The notes beneath the pieces were generated by a model, which searched no databases, had not been told where the DNA came from, and saw only the letters and a list, made by a program, of their open reading frames with translations. Shown piece after piece: positions 1-8,858 of a stretch of 64,000 nt of DNA. Positions within the stretch are counted from its first letter, which is position 1, and every line of letters begins with the position of its first letter. A program made the translations under genes and the position numbers. Source of the DNA: Chitinophaga vietnamensis (GTDB lineage: Bacteria > Bacteroidota > Bacteroidia > Chitinophagales > Chitinophagaceae); contig NZ_CABHMS010000002.1 in NCBI RefSeq assembly GCF_902167635.1, positions 682,001-746,000 of the forward strand, read 5' to 3'.

Positions 1-48
1 GCCAATGCCCTGATCTATCAGCCCATGCGCGGCCCCTGGACCATTTAA
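1..48 (+). CDS. C-terminal end of an upstream gene (partial)
   Basis: An open frame enters from the left edge and stops with TAA at 46-48, giving a tail that ends in ...MRGPWTI. Only 15 residues are visible, so the product cannot be identified. The stop lies 20 bp before the next start, so the two genes probably share a transcript. Short tails of the type ...R-PW-I are common at the end of Bacteroidota Gfo/Idh/MocA oxidoreductases, which often sit next to DUF1080 genes. That is only a weak guess. Confidence 0.4.
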   Translation, partial: ANALIYQPMRGPWTI

Positions 49-68
49 AAACTATTGAACAGTCAATT

Positions 69-3000
69 ATGAAAAAGATATTATACCTGATCATCGCGGC
101 GCTGCTGGCCACGCCCGCCTTCCTGTATGCACAGGGGCCTGCGGACCAGCGCGCATTTCATACGAAGGTCGCGGATGTGCTGGCACTGATGCCTGCGAAC
201 AACCAGTCGCAGCTCAATACCAACATGGAAACGATTGCCGGTCTCGGCGAAGATGGCCTGGTGGCCATCGCTGGCATGCTGGCGGCTCCCGGCAAAGGCG
301 ATAACACCCAGCTGCAATATGCGCTCGCGGGTTATGCCTTCTATGTTACGCAACCCGGAAAAGAAAAACTGCGCCAAACCGCTGTGGCCGCGCTTTGCAA
401 GGCACTGCCCAAAGCGACGGATGTGGTAAACAAAACTTTCCTCATTACCCTCCTGCAAACTGTTGGCGATAACAACGCTGTGAGCACGCTGCAACCTTAT
501 CTTTCCGATGAACAACTCTGCGATCCCGCAGCGCGTGCGCTCGTGAAGATCAATACGCCGGCTGCCCGGCAGGCTTTACTGCAGGCGCTTTCCGCCGCTA
601 GTGGTAACAGGCGGCTCACATTAGTGGAAGCGTTAGGGGATAGCAAAACCACGGAAGCTGCTGCCGCCATCGCAGCGCTGGCAGTCAATGCCGATCCCAA
701 AGTGGCCAAGGTAGCCTTGTATGCGCTGGCGCACATCGGCCAGCCGGCATCGGCCACGATCCTGTCGAACGCCGCTGCCAAAGCGGGTTTCAAATATGAC
801 GTTACTAACGCGTCAGCTGTCTATCTCACTTATATCTCCGAATTAAATAATAACGGCAACAAAGCGCTGGCCGATAAACTGGCTGCTGCATTGTTACAAC
901 AATGCAAGCAGGAAAACCAGCTGCATACCCGCACCGCCGCGCTCGCGCTGCTCTCTGATATCCGCGGAGATAAAAGCGCGCCGCTGCTGATGCAGGCCGC
1001 TGCCAACCCGCAGGCACAGTACCGCGATGCTGCGTTGAAACTGTTGGGCAAGTACATCAACAACCTGGATGTAACACAGCTTAACCAGGCGCAGGAAGTG
1101 CTGCGCAAGGCGGACAACGGCGGCAAAGCCGCTATGCTGGCCATGTTGGGCGATAATAAAGTATTATCGGCCCTGCCTGCGATGTATGTGTATATGAAAG
1201 ATAAAGATGAAGCAGTGAGAACAGCTGCCATCGCCGCTGCCGGCAAAACCGGCGGCGTTGCCGCTTTGCCGGAATTGCTGAAAGCCATGAAAACGGGCGA
1301 TCAGCACACCATAGCCGCAGTGAAAAATGCTTTGCTCATCATGCCCGGCGGAGAAGTGACCGAGCAGGCGGGCGCTTCGCTGGCGGCCATGCCGCCTGCT
1401 GCGCAGGCTGCTCTGATAACGGTGCTGGCTGCACGAAAAGCAGATACCCGCATACAGGATGTGTTGCCGCTGACCGGCAGTAAGGATGCCGCGGTACATG
1501 ACGCCGCTATGGCCGCATTACCGGAAATGGCCACCAGGGCTAATCTTCCGCAGCTCTTTACTTTGCTTAACAGCGCCAACGATGCTACGGATATTCGTCA
1601 TCTGCAATCCGCTATCATCAATACCCATGTAGCTACTCCCGATGTGCTCGCGCAGATGCAGGCTACGCCGGCGGATAAGCAATACCGCTTCTTCGCGGTG
1701 CTGGCCGGCCTGGGCGATAAATCCGCGCTTGCGCCGGTTGTAAATGCCTTCGATAACGGTGACGTACAAACGAAAACGGCGGCGATCAGGGCGCTGTCAG
1801 ACTGGAAAGATGCCAGCGCTGCACCGGCGCTCTTACAAATCGCCCGCAACAAAAATAACAGCAGCTACCTCGAATCGGCGCTGCTGGGCTATACAGGTCT
1901 TGCCACGCATTCCGGTTATCCCGCCGATCAGCGGCTGCTGATGCTTCGCGATGCCATGGAACTGGCCACCACGGCCAATGTACAGCAACAGATACTGAAA
2001 GCGGTAGAGAAATGCAAAACATTTCCCGCCCTGCTTTTCGCAGGTAACTACCTCGATAATACCGCCCTGCAACAGGATGCTGCCATGGCAGTGATGAACA
2101 TTGCGCTGGCAGATAAATCTTACAATGGGGCGCAGGTGCGTGCGCTGCTGGAGAAAGCAGCACAGGCGCTCAAAGGCGGCGATGCCGATTACCAACGCCA
2201 GTCTATCCGCAAATACCTCGCGGAAATGCCTGCCGGTGAAGGTTTCGTGTCGCTCTTCAATGGCAAGGACCTCAGCGGCTGGAAAGGCCTGGTGGCCAAT
2301 CCCATCGAGCGCGCCAAGATGGATGCCAAAGCCATGGCCAAAGCACAAGCCAAAGCCGATGAGATCATGCGCAAAGGCTGGTCCGTAAAAGATGGCCTGC
2401 TCATCTTCAACGGCGAAGGCGATAACCTCTGCACGGAGAAGAAATATGGTGATTTCGAGATGCTGGTAGATTGGAAGATACAGAACAAAGGCGATGCAGG
2501 CATCTACCTCCGCGGCTCGCCACAGGTGCAGATTTGGGACACTTCCCGCGTGGATGTAGGCGCACAGGTAGGCTCCGGTGGCCTCTATAATAACCAGCAA
2601 CATGAAAGCAAGCCCCTGGTGCTGGCGGATAACGCGATCGGTGAATGGAACCATTTCCATATCATCATGAAAGGCGATCACGTTACCGTTTATCTCAATG
2701 GTAAACTGGTAACAGATAACACGATCCTCGAAAACTACTGGAACCGCAACCTGCCGATCTTCCCTGAAGAACAGATCGAATTGCAGGCGCATGGCTCCTA
2801 TGTAGCCTATCGCGATCTGATGGTGAAGGAACTGACCAGCGTGAAGCCTTATGATATCAGTGAGGAAGAGAAGAAAGCGGGCTACCGCGTGCTCTTCGAC
2901 GGCACCAATATGCATAACTGGACCGGCAACACCAAAGACTATGTAATCGATAATGGCGACCTGGTGATCATTCCAACAAATGGTGGTCACGGTAACCTAT

Positions 3001-3452
3001 ATACGAAAGAGGAGTTCAAAAATTTCTCTTTCCGTTTCGATTTCATGCTTACTCCCGGCGCCAACAATGGCCTGGGCGTACGTGCGCCACTGGAAGGCGA
3101 TGCCGCTTATGTAGGGATGGAGTTGCAGATACTGGATAACGAAGCAGATATCTACAAGAACCTGAACGCATACCAATACCACGGCTCTGTATACGGTGTG
3201 ATACCCGCTAAACGCGGTTACCTGAAACCGGTAGGAGAGTGGAATACGGAAGAGGCGATCGTGGACGGTACCCATATCAAAGTGATCCTGAATGGCACAG
3301 TGATACTGGATGGCGATATTGCGGAGGCGAGAAAGAATGGCGCGATGGACCACAAAGAACATCCGGGCCTGAAGAATGAAACCGGTCATATCGGTTTCCT
3401 GGGACATGGATCACTGGTGCGTTTCCGCCATATGCGCGTAAAGACTTTATAA
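69..3452 (+). CDS. Secreted HEAT-repeat protein with two DUF1080 (3-keto-disaccharide hydrolase-like) domains
   Basis: The 1127-residue protein begins with a clear signal peptide (about residues 1-22, ending LYAQG), so it is exported. Residues about 30-715 form alternating Ala/Leu-rich helices of HEAT type (for example AVRTAAIAAAGKTGG). They are followed by two LamG-like DUF1080 domains, whose first strands read GFVSLFNGKDLSGW near residue 723 and YRVLFDGTNMHNW near 938. DUF1080 proteins include hydrolases of 3-keto-glycosides and related sugars. The large helical part suggests a scaffold or partner-binding role. Two DUF1080 copies in one chain make it unusually long, since single-domain forms are about 200-250 residues. 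The substrate is unknown. The gene ends at tandem palindromes that separate it from a convergent gene. Confidence 0.85.
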   Translation: MKKILYLIIAALLATPAFLYAQGPADQRAFHTKVADVLALMPANNQSQLNTNMETIAGLGEDGLVAIAGMLAAPGKGDNTQLQYALAGYAFYVTQPGKEKLRQTAVAALCKALPKATDVVNKTFLITLLQTVGDNNAVSTLQPYLSDEQLCDPAARALVKINTPAARQALLQALSAASGNRRLTLVEALGDSKTTEAAAAIAALAVNADPKVAKVALYALAHIGQPASATILSNAAAKAGFKYDVTNASAVYLTYISELNNNGNKALADKLAAALLQQCKQENQLHTRTAALALLSDIRGDKSAPLLMQAAANPQAQYRDAALKLLGKYINNLDVTQLNQAQEVLRKADNGGKAAMLAMLGDNKVLSALPAMYVYMKDKDEAVRTAAIAAAGKTGGVAALPELLKAMKTGDQHTIAAVKNALLIMPGGEVTEQAGASLAAMPPAAQAALITVLAARKADTRIQDVLPLTGSKDAAVHDAAMAALPEMATRANLPQLFTLLNSANDATDIRHLQSAIINTHVATPDVLAQMQATPADKQYRFFAVLAGLGDKSALAPVVNAFDNGDVQTKTAAIRALSDWKDASAAPALLQIARNKNNSSYLESALLGYTGLATHSGYPADQRLLMLRDAMELATTANVQQQILKAVEKCKTFPALLFAGNYLDNTALQQDAAMAVMNIALADKSYNGAQVRALLEKAAQALKGGDADYQRQSIRKYLAEMPAGEGFVSLFNGKDLSGWKGLVANPIERAKMDAKAMAKAQAKADEIMRKGWSVKDGLLIFNGEGDNLCTEKKYGDFEMLVDWKIQNKGDAGIYLRGSPQVQIWDTSRVDVGAQVGSGGLYNNQQHESKPLVLADNAIGEWNHFHIIMKGDHVTVYLNGKLVTDNTILENYWNRNLPIFPEEQIELQAHGSYVAYRDLMVKELTSVKPYDISEEEKKAGYRVLFDGTNMHNWTGNTKDYVIDNGDLVIIPTNGGHGNLYTKEEFKNFSFRFDFMLTPGANNGLGVRAPLEGDAAYVGMELQILDNEADIYKNLNAYQYHGSVYGVIPAKRGYLKPVGEWNTEEAIVDGTHIKVILNGTVILDGDIAEARKNGAMDHKEHPGLKNETGHIGFLGHGSLVRFRHMRVKTL

Positions 3453-3472
3453 GTAGCGGAATAAGAAGTAGA

Positions 3473-3503
3473 GCCCTTGAAGCGCTTTGAGCGCTTCAAG
3501 GGC
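3473..3503. repeat. 31-bp palindrome, copy 1
   Basis: A perfect inverted repeat with 14-bp arms (GCCCTTGAAGCGCT and its complement) around the loop TTG, followed by a T/C-rich stretch. It lies just after the DUF1080 gene, between convergent genes, and probably works as a transcription terminator. The same arms recur at 3560, 18007, 33469 and 58863. Confidence 0.85.
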
Positions 3504-3559
3504 TTCTTCGCTTTGGTACGTTTCTATAAAATTTAATGGGCAGCAAATTAAGGAGTAGA

Positions 3560-3590
3560 GCCCTTGAAGCGCTCAAAGCGCTTCAAGGGC
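3560..3590. repeat. 31-bp palindrome, copy 2
   Basis: It has the same 14-bp arms as copy 1, with loop CAA instead of TTG, so it is the exact reverse complement of copy 1. The outside flanks (AGTAGA before, TTCTTCG after) are nevertheless shared in direct orientation. It lies directly beyond the stop of the minus-strand peptidase gene, so the pair could terminate both convergent transcripts. Confidence 0.85.
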
Positions 3591-3599
3591 TTCTTCGTT

Positions 3600-4382
3600 T
3601 TAATGCGTTTTATTAGCAGGATCTTGTTGGAATATTTTCGTGAGCATCGCATATAATTCAGGGTGCTTCTCCTGCAACAGGTCTGGCCTTTCAAAAAAGT
3701 ATTCCGATATCACGGCAAAGAATTCGGCTTCGTTGGTAGCGCCGTAAGGATTGATATCCGTATGCCCTTCAGACATCTGCTGGATGGTTTGGTGCACGAG
3801 CTTCATCCAGGGGATGCTGTAGCTGTGTTCCAGCAGGTTGCGGGGCATGCCGTCCACGATGCCGTCGGATTTGTCGAGCAGGTGTACAAATTCGTGTATG
3901 GCGGTATTGCTTTTGTCGCCCGTGTTGGCGAAGCCTTCCCGCAGTGCATGGCGGGAGAGGATCATCTGGCCATTGAGCGGGCCGCTGCCTACCATGCCGA
4001 GGATGTTACGGCGATTGCCTTCGTACTGGTAAGTTTCATCAAACGTATCCGGATAGAGGATCACGTTGGTGAGATTGAAATATTCCCAGTCTTTGAACCC
4101 GAAAATGGGGATGATGGCGCTGGCCGCCACCAGCACGCGGTCCAGCGGCTCTACGGCGGTGCCTACGCCTTCGATATGGGTGCGCCGGAGGAAACGTTGC
4201 ACCTTTTCTTCAAAGCGGCGTTTATCCGTTTCCGTTAGTTGCTGATAATAACGTACATGTTCCTGTAGCAGCGGTTGGTAATCGTCCGGTACTGCGCTCT
4301 TCTTCAACTTTCTGCGGGTGTACAGGTTCCTGAAGTACAGGAACAGTATCAACCCGATCATCATCAATCCAAATAAAACCAT
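3600..4382 (-). CDS. mtfA: MtfA-like zinc metallopeptidase (M90 family)
   Basis: The 260-residue protein has an N-terminal membrane segment (VLFGLMMIGLILFLYF) followed by a soluble domain with the zinc-peptidase motif HEFVHLLDKSDG. H153, E154 and H157 are the expected HExxH ligands and catalytic Glu. This motif and the order of conserved blocks match MtfA, known in E. coli as an aminopeptidase that binds the glucose regulator Mlc. Many Bacteroidota homologues carry the extra membrane anchor, and no Mlc partner is visible here. I chose the ATG at 4382. A TTG nine codons upstream (4409) is possible but lies inside the arm of a long hairpin. Confidence 0.85.
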   Translation of the reverse strand: MVLFGLMMIGLILFLYFRNLYTRRKLKKSAVPDDYQPLLQEHVRYYQQLTETDKRRFEEKVQRFLRRTHIEGVGTAVEPLDRVLVAASAIIPIFGFKDWEYFNLTNVILYPDTFDETYQYEGNRRNILGMVGSGPLNGQMILSRHALREGFANTGDKSNTAIHEFVHLLDKSDGIVDGMPRNLLEHSYSIPWMKLVHQTIQQMSEGHTDINPYGATNEAEFFAVISEYFFERPDLLQEKHPELYAMLTKIFQQDPANKTH

Positions 4383-4400
4383 TACATCGATTATTTTTTG

Positions 4401-4492
4401 TTCACGCAAAGCGGCATAAGCAGCAAAGCAGCAAAGGCATTTTTTGCGCGAAGCGCCCTTTGCGCCTTTGCTGCTTTGCGCCTTTGCGTGAA
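4401..4492. repeat. Long imperfect inverted repeat between mtfA and the M28 peptidase gene
   Basis: The outer arms TTCACGCAAAG (4401-4411) and CTTTGCGTGAA (4482-4492) pair. Inside them lie AGCAAAGCAGCAAAGGC and its near complement GCCTTTGCTGCTTTGCG. The element starts right after the stop of the minus-strand M28 gene and ends just upstream of mtfA. It probably terminates the M28 transcript. The arms are built from a degenerate (G)CAAAG(C/G) unit. Confidence 0.7.
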
Positions 4493-4493
4493 A

Positions 4494-6164
4494 CTATTTC
4501 GCGCGTAGCGCTTTAAATTCCGATCCGGGCTTCCAGGCAGGGAAGCTGCTTTCATTGCTGAGGGTATAGCCTACGTCGAACAGGAAGCGGAGGTCTTCCA
4601 CGGTACCGTCGAGCACCCAGGTATTGGGGTCGAACTCATCTTTCGGTGAGTGGTAACGGAGACGGTTATACGCAGCGATCTGTTCTTTGCCCCATCCTGC
4701 TTCGTGGCCGATGGCATCGGTGCCAGGGCCGATGTACAGGCCGGGAACGCCTTTCTTGGCAAAGTTGAAATGGTCGGAACGGAAGAACCATCCGCCTTCG
4801 GGATTAGCTTCCCTTACGGTGATACGGCCTTGTTTGGCAGCTGCGCGTTTGGCGTAGTCGTCCAGTTCCGACTGGCCATAGCCGATGACGGTGATATCAC
4901 GCGTTCTCCCGAAAGAATTCAATACATCGAGGTTGATATCCGCTACGGTTTTGTTCATCGGGAAAACGGGATGGGCGGCGTAATATTCAGAGCCGAGCAG
5001 GCCTTGCTCTTCGCCGGTTACCGACAGGAAGAGGACAGAGCGTGCCGGCCGCTGTTTCAGTTTAGTGAAGGCTGTGGCCAGCTCCAGGAGGCCAGCGCAG
5101 CCACTGGCATTGTCCACCGCGCCATTGTAGATAGAGTCGCCGTTGATGGCTTCTCCAATACCGAAGTGATCCCAATGAGCCGAATATACCACGCATTCCT
5201 GCGGCCTTTTGGCGCCGGGCAGTATGGCGAGCACATTATGCGAAGTGGATCTTTTGATCGTATTATTCAGCACCACGGAGGCTTGCAAATGCAATGGCAC
5301 CGGCTTGAAACCTTTTCTCCTGGCCTTGTCCATCACATCGGGCGACAAGCCGGCGAGCGCAAACATTTTTTTGGCGGCATCGAGGGTGATCCATCCTTCC
5401 ATCGCAGTCCTGGACTGGCCATTGTCGGCCGTTTGCAGGTGCAGTTTAGAGCCGGACCAGCTGCTGCGTACCACTTTCCAGGGATAGCTTGCCGGGGCTG
5501 TTTCGTGGATGATGATCACACCGGCAGCGCCCTGGCGGGAAGCCTCTTCGAATTTGTAGGTCCAGCGGCCGTAGTAGGTCATCACATGACCTTTGAAAAG
5601 GGAGCTGTCGGCAAAGCCGGGATCATTGATCAGCACCACTACTGTCTTGCCCTTTACATTCAGGCCGGCATAGTCATTCCAGCCATATTCCGGCGCTACG
5701 ATGCCATAGCCCACAAATACCATATCGGAGTTATTGACGCTCACCTGTTCTTGTATGTGGCGGGTGGCGGCCACGAAATCATCGAGGTATTGCAGCGCCA
5801 GTTCGCCTTTGGCGCCTTTGAAAACGAGCTTGCCGGCAGGTTTGCTGGCGATGTTCACCATGGGCACATCCTGGAAATAGCTGTTGCCATTGCCGGGTTG
5901 CAGCCCCAGTTGTTTGAACTGTGCCGCCAGGTATTGAATGGCGCTGTCTTCGCCGCGTGTGAAAGGTTTCCGGCCCTCAAAGGCATCGGAGGCGAGCCGG
6001 CTGATATGACGGGTATAGTCATCGGCATTGATCGCCTTGACAGCGCTGGAATCCTGTGCCTGCAAGCCTTGCAGGGATAGCGCGCCCGCCAGTGATAATA
6101 ATAGATATGTTCTCAAAGCAAAACGTTTTGCGCAAAAATTAACAGAGTTAAGGAATATTTCCAA
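4494..6164 (-). CDS. Exported M28 family zinc aminopeptidase with PA-type insert
   Basis: The 556-residue protein carries a signal peptide (LRTYLLLSLAGALSLQG) and should be periplasmic or surface exposed. Residues about 100-290 resemble the protease-associated domain of this family. The C-terminal half has the M28 co-catalytic zinc site: H330 in SAHWDHFG, D351 in GAVDNASG, E385/E386 in VTGEEQGLLG, D413 in NLDVLN and H505 in YHSPKDEFD. All five ligands and the catalytic Glu are present, so it is expected to be active, releasing N-terminal amino acids from peptides. The start is TTG at 6164. A second in-frame TTG at 6116 would place the signal peptide directly at the N-terminus and is equally plausible. 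No ATG is available nearby. The gene is divergent from the hydroxyproline operon, and a supply role for it is only inferred. Confidence 0.88.
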   Translation of the reverse strand: MEIFLNSVNFCAKRFALRTYLLLSLAGALSLQGLQAQDSSAVKAINADDYTRHISRLASDAFEGRKPFTRGEDSAIQYLAAQFKQLGLQPGNGNSYFQDVPMVNIASKPAGKLVFKGAKGELALQYLDDFVAATRHIQEQVSVNNSDMVFVGYGIVAPEYGWNDYAGLNVKGKTVVVLINDPGFADSSLFKGHVMTYYGRWTYKFEEASRQGAAGVIIIHETAPASYPWKVVRSSWSGSKLHLQTADNGQSRTAMEGWITLDAAKKMFALAGLSPDVMDKARRKGFKPVPLHLQASVVLNNTIKRSTSHNVLAILPGAKRPQECVVYSAHWDHFGIGEAINGDSIYNGAVDNASGCAGLLELATAFTKLKQRPARSVLFLSVTGEEQGLLGSEYYAAHPVFPMNKTVADINLDVLNSFGRTRDITVIGYGQSELDDYAKRAAAKQGRITVREANPEGGWFFRSDHFNFAKKGVPGLYIGPGTDAIGHEAGWGKEQIAAYNRLRYHSPKDEFDPNTWVLDGTVEDLRFLFDVGYTLSNESSFPAWKPGSEFKALRAK

Positions 6165-6274
6165 ATCGGGTTTTGTGCAGATTTTTTTAGAATGAAGATA
6201 GAGAGATACCGGTTTGGGTTAATATCTGCGCATTATTGATCAATTCCGGCAGCGAAGCTGCGGGGCCGGCCGGT

Positions 6275-6282
6275 TATTTTTG
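6275..6282 (+). promoter_or_regulatory. Candidate -7 promoter element of the hydroxyproline operon
   Basis: TATTTTTG matches the Bacteroidota -7 consensus TAnnTTTG and lies 22 bp before the ATG at 6305. No clear TTTG is seen at the expected -33 distance. If used, transcription would start near 6288, which excludes the upstream in-frame start at 6236. Confidence 0.4.
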
Positions 6283-6304
6283 TAGTATAAAAAATGACCG
6301 GACA

Positions 6305-7228
6305 ATGGCACAAATAAACTGGCAAGGCGTATTTCCTGCATTGCTGACACCTTTTACCAATGATGATCGTATCGATTATGATCTGTTCGACAAAAACTTG
6401 CAGGCACAGGAAGCTGCCGGCGTGAATGGTATTATCCTTGGCGGATCGCTGGGAGAGGCCAGCAGTTTACAGAACGACGAAAAGTATGCACTGGTGCGTC
6501 ACGCGGTGAGCCGCCTGGATGGCCGCATCCCGGTGATCATGAACATCGCCGAGCAAACTACCAGCGCCGCTATCGAAGTAGCGCAGGAAGGCAAGAAGGC
6601 CGGCGCCGCCGGACTGATGCTGCTGCCGCCCATGCGCTACAAAGCGGATGATGCAGAAACAGTAGCCTACTTCCTTGCGGTAGCCAAAGCCGTAGATCTG
6701 CCCATCCTCATCTACAACAACCCGGTAGATTACAAGATCATGGTAACCCTGGAGATGTTTGAACAGCTTGCCGCTGCGCCCAATATCCAGGCCGTGAAAG
6801 AATCCACCCGCGATACCACCAATGTGATCCGCATGACCAATCGCTTCGGCGACCGTTTCAAGATACTCTGCGGCGTAGATACGTTAGCGTTAGAGAGCCT
6901 GGCGATCGGCGCCCATGGCTGGGTAGCAGGACTGGTAGACGCCTTCCCGCGTGAGACCGTAGCCATCTACCGTCTCGCGAAAGCAGGCCGCATCGCAGAA
7001 GCGCTGACCATCTACCGCTGGTTCATGCCACTGCTCGAACTCGATATCCATCCCAAGCTGGTACAATACATCAAACTGGCTGCTACTGCCACCGGCATCG
7101 GCAGCACGCATGTACGTGCGCCGCGCCTGCCGCTGCAAGGCAGCGAGCTGGCCAGCGTACAGGCTATCATCGATCGTGCACTGGCGGCAAGACCAGTGTT
7201 ACCCGAATATCTAAACCTGCCTTCATGA
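6305..7228 (+). CDS. DapA-family lyase, probable 1-pyrroline-4-hydroxy-2-carboxylate deaminase
   Basis: The 307-residue protein is a class I aldolase-like TIM barrel of the DapA/NanA family. The Schiff-base lysine is in AVKESTRD, the conserved Tyr in LIYNNP, and GGSLGEASS replaces the GTTGE loop of true DapA. The loop change and the genomic position argue against lysine synthesis. In bacterial trans-4-hydroxyproline breakdown, a DapA-like enzyme (LhpC/HypD type) deaminates and dehydrates pyrroline-4-hydroxy-2-carboxylate to 2-oxoglutarate semialdehyde, and the next three genes encode the other steps. The start is the ATG at 6305, downstream of a TAnnTTTG motif. The stop overlaps the next start (ATGA). 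The family call is certain; the substrate is inferred from context. Confidence 0.85.
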   Translation: MAQINWQGVFPALLTPFTNDDRIDYDLFDKNLQAQEAAGVNGIILGGSLGEASSLQNDEKYALVRHAVSRLDGRIPVIMNIAEQTTSAAIEVAQEGKKAGAAGLMLLPPMRYKADDAETVAYFLAVAKAVDLPILIYNNPVDYKIMVTLEMFEQLAAAPNIQAVKESTRDTTNVIRMTNRFGDRFKILCGVDTLALESLAIGAHGWVAGLVDAFPRETVAIYRLAKAGRIAEALTIYRWFMPLLELDIHPKLVQYIKLAATATGIGSTHVRAPRLPLQGSELASVQAIIDRALAARPVLPEYLNLPS

Positions 7229-8811
7229 GTATTACCGGACAAAATATTATCGGTTACCAATATGCCGCAACAGGCAGTGAACAATTACGTGCATACGATC
7301 CCGTTAGTAACACACAACTGCCCGAGGCCTTTTCCATTGCCACTTCCGAAGAAGTGAACCTGGCGGTGGAAAAGGCCGCGCAGGCATTTCCGGCTTACAG
7401 CGCCACTACGCCGGAGCAGCGGGCTGTATTCCTGGAAACGATCGCATCAGAGATCATGGCCATCGGAGAGCCGCTGCTGCAAAGGGCTGTAGCGGAATCA
7501 GGATTGCCGCTGGCGCGCATCACCGGCGAGCGAGGGCGCACTACCGGCCAGCTGCAACTCTTCGCCAGCGTGCTGCGCGAAGGGTCGTGGGTAGATGCCG
7601 TGATAGATACCGCGCTACCACAAAGAGAACCACTACCGCGACCGGATATACGAAAAATGCTGGTACCCTTAGGGCCTGTGCTGGTATTCCCCGCAAGCAA
7701 TTTCCCGCTGGCCTTTTCCACTGCCGGCGGCGATACCGCCTCCGCGCTGGCAGCCGGCAACCCTGTGATCGTGAAAGCGCACGAGTCGCATCCCGGCACC
7801 AATGAGCTGATCGCAAAAGCGATCCGCAATGCCGCTGAGAAATGCGGCATGCCCGACGGCGTATTTTCCAGCATCAATGGCAAAGGGCCTGTTACCGGTC
7901 AGCAGCTGGTGAAACATCCGGGTATCAAAGCGATCGGATTCACCGGCTCTTATAAAGCCGGCATGGCTATCTTCGATGCGGTGAACCAACGCGCAGCGCC
8001 CGTACCGGTGTATGCCGAGATGGGCAGCATCAATCCTGTATTGCTGCTTCCCGCCAAACTGGCCACTGCGGCCGAACAGCTGGCAGGCCAGTTAGCGGCG
8101 TCTGTTACACTGGGTACCGGGCAGTTCTGTACCAATCCTGGTCTCCTCATCGCATTGGACAATACCGACACGGAAACGTTTGCGCAACATCTGCAAACGC
8201 AGCTCTCAAACACTGCGGCAGGTACCATGCTCAATCCGGGCGTCTGTTATCACTATTATGAGAACAGGTCGCAGCTCTCCCGCAAAACGGGTGTGGAAAC
8301 ATTGCTCAGCGGCGAGAAGCTCGTGGCGCAAACGAAAGGCTCTGCCGCCCTGTACCGCGTGAGTGGGCGCCATTTCCTGGCTGATCCCGAAATGCAACAG
8401 GAAGTATTCGGGCCTGCCACCTTGCTGGTAGTATGCCGCGATGCTACAGAACTGAACGCCGTATTGCAGTCCCTGCACGGACAGCTCACCGGCACGATCA
8501 TGGCAGAAGCTGCCGATCTGCAAGCGTTCGCACCAGCCCTTGGGTTGCTCGCCGAAAAAGTAGGCAGGATCATTTACAATAATGTGCCTACCGGCGTGGA
8601 GGTATCGTATGCGATGCACCATGGCGGCCCCTTCCCGGCCACTACGGATGTACGCAGCACCTCGGTGGGCGCAGCGGCCATCCTCCGTTTTGTACGGCCG
8701 CGTTGTTATCAGAACTGGCCCGAAACCTTGCTGCCAGCGGCTTTGCAGGATAGCAACCCGCTGGGCATATGGCGGAGGGTTAACGGTCAGCTTAGCCGGG
8801 AGAGCATTTAG
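7225..8811 (+). CDS. Aldehyde dehydrogenase (NADP+), probable 2-oxoglutarate semialdehyde (2,5-dioxopentanoate) dehydrogenase
   Basis: The 528-residue protein has the ALDH catalytic cysteine C302 in GTGQFCTNPG, the general base E265 in YAEMGSINPV, the KAHESHPGT cofactor-site block and the GFTGSYKAG turn. The length and the FCTNPG signature fit the type III alpha-ketoglutarate semialdehyde dehydrogenases, which prefer NADP+ and perform the last step of hydroxyproline, glucarate and arabinose oxidation. The start overlaps the stop of the deaminase gene by 4 bp, so the two are probably translationally coupled. The product, 2-oxoglutarate, enters the TCA cycle. Confidence 0.9.
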   Translation: MSITGQNIIGYQYAATGSEQLRAYDPVSNTQLPEAFSIATSEEVNLAVEKAAQAFPAYSATTPEQRAVFLETIASEIMAIGEPLLQRAVAESGLPLARITGERGRTTGQLQLFASVLREGSWVDAVIDTALPQREPLPRPDIRKMLVPLGPVLVFPASNFPLAFSTAGGDTASALAAGNPVIVKAHESHPGTNELIAKAIRNAAEKCGMPDGVFSSINGKGPVTGQQLVKHPGIKAIGFTGSYKAGMAIFDAVNQRAAPVPVYAEMGSINPVLLLPAKLATAAEQLAGQLAASVTLGTGQFCTNPGLLIALDNTDTETFAQHLQTQLSNTAAGTMLNPGVCYHYYENRSQLSRKTGVETLLSGEKLVAQTKGSAALYRVSGRHFLADPEMQQEVFGPATLLVVCRDATELNAVLQSLHGQLTGTIMAEAADLQAFAPALGLLAEKVGRIIYNNVPTGVEVSYAMHHGGPFPATTDVRSTSVGAAAILRFVRPRCYQNWPETLLPAALQDSNPLGIWRRVNGQLSRESI

Positions 8812-8858
8812 TTATTTGATGATTTTATTATTGGGTTATTTAATTATTTTCTGGGGAG

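Noticed and set aside
1833-2990. A 385-codon minus-strand open frame inside the DUF1080 gene
   Set aside because: It is antisense to a clear protein with domains, has no family motifs, and its composition reflects the complement of the real gene.
3473-3590. Tandem palindromes considered as CRISPR repeats or integron attC sites
   Set aside because: Only two adjacent units of pure palindrome with no unique spacers of constant size, no cas or integrase genes, and other copies are single and far apart.
4650-6080. A 476-codon plus-strand open frame opposite the M28 peptidase gene
   Set aside because: The minus strand has all zinc ligands of M28 and a signal peptide. The plus frame has no recognisable domain.
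6305-7228. True dihydrodipicolinate synthase (dapA)
   Set aside because: The GTTGE loop is replaced by GGSLGE, and the neighbours form a hydroxyproline pathway rather than lysine biosynthesis.
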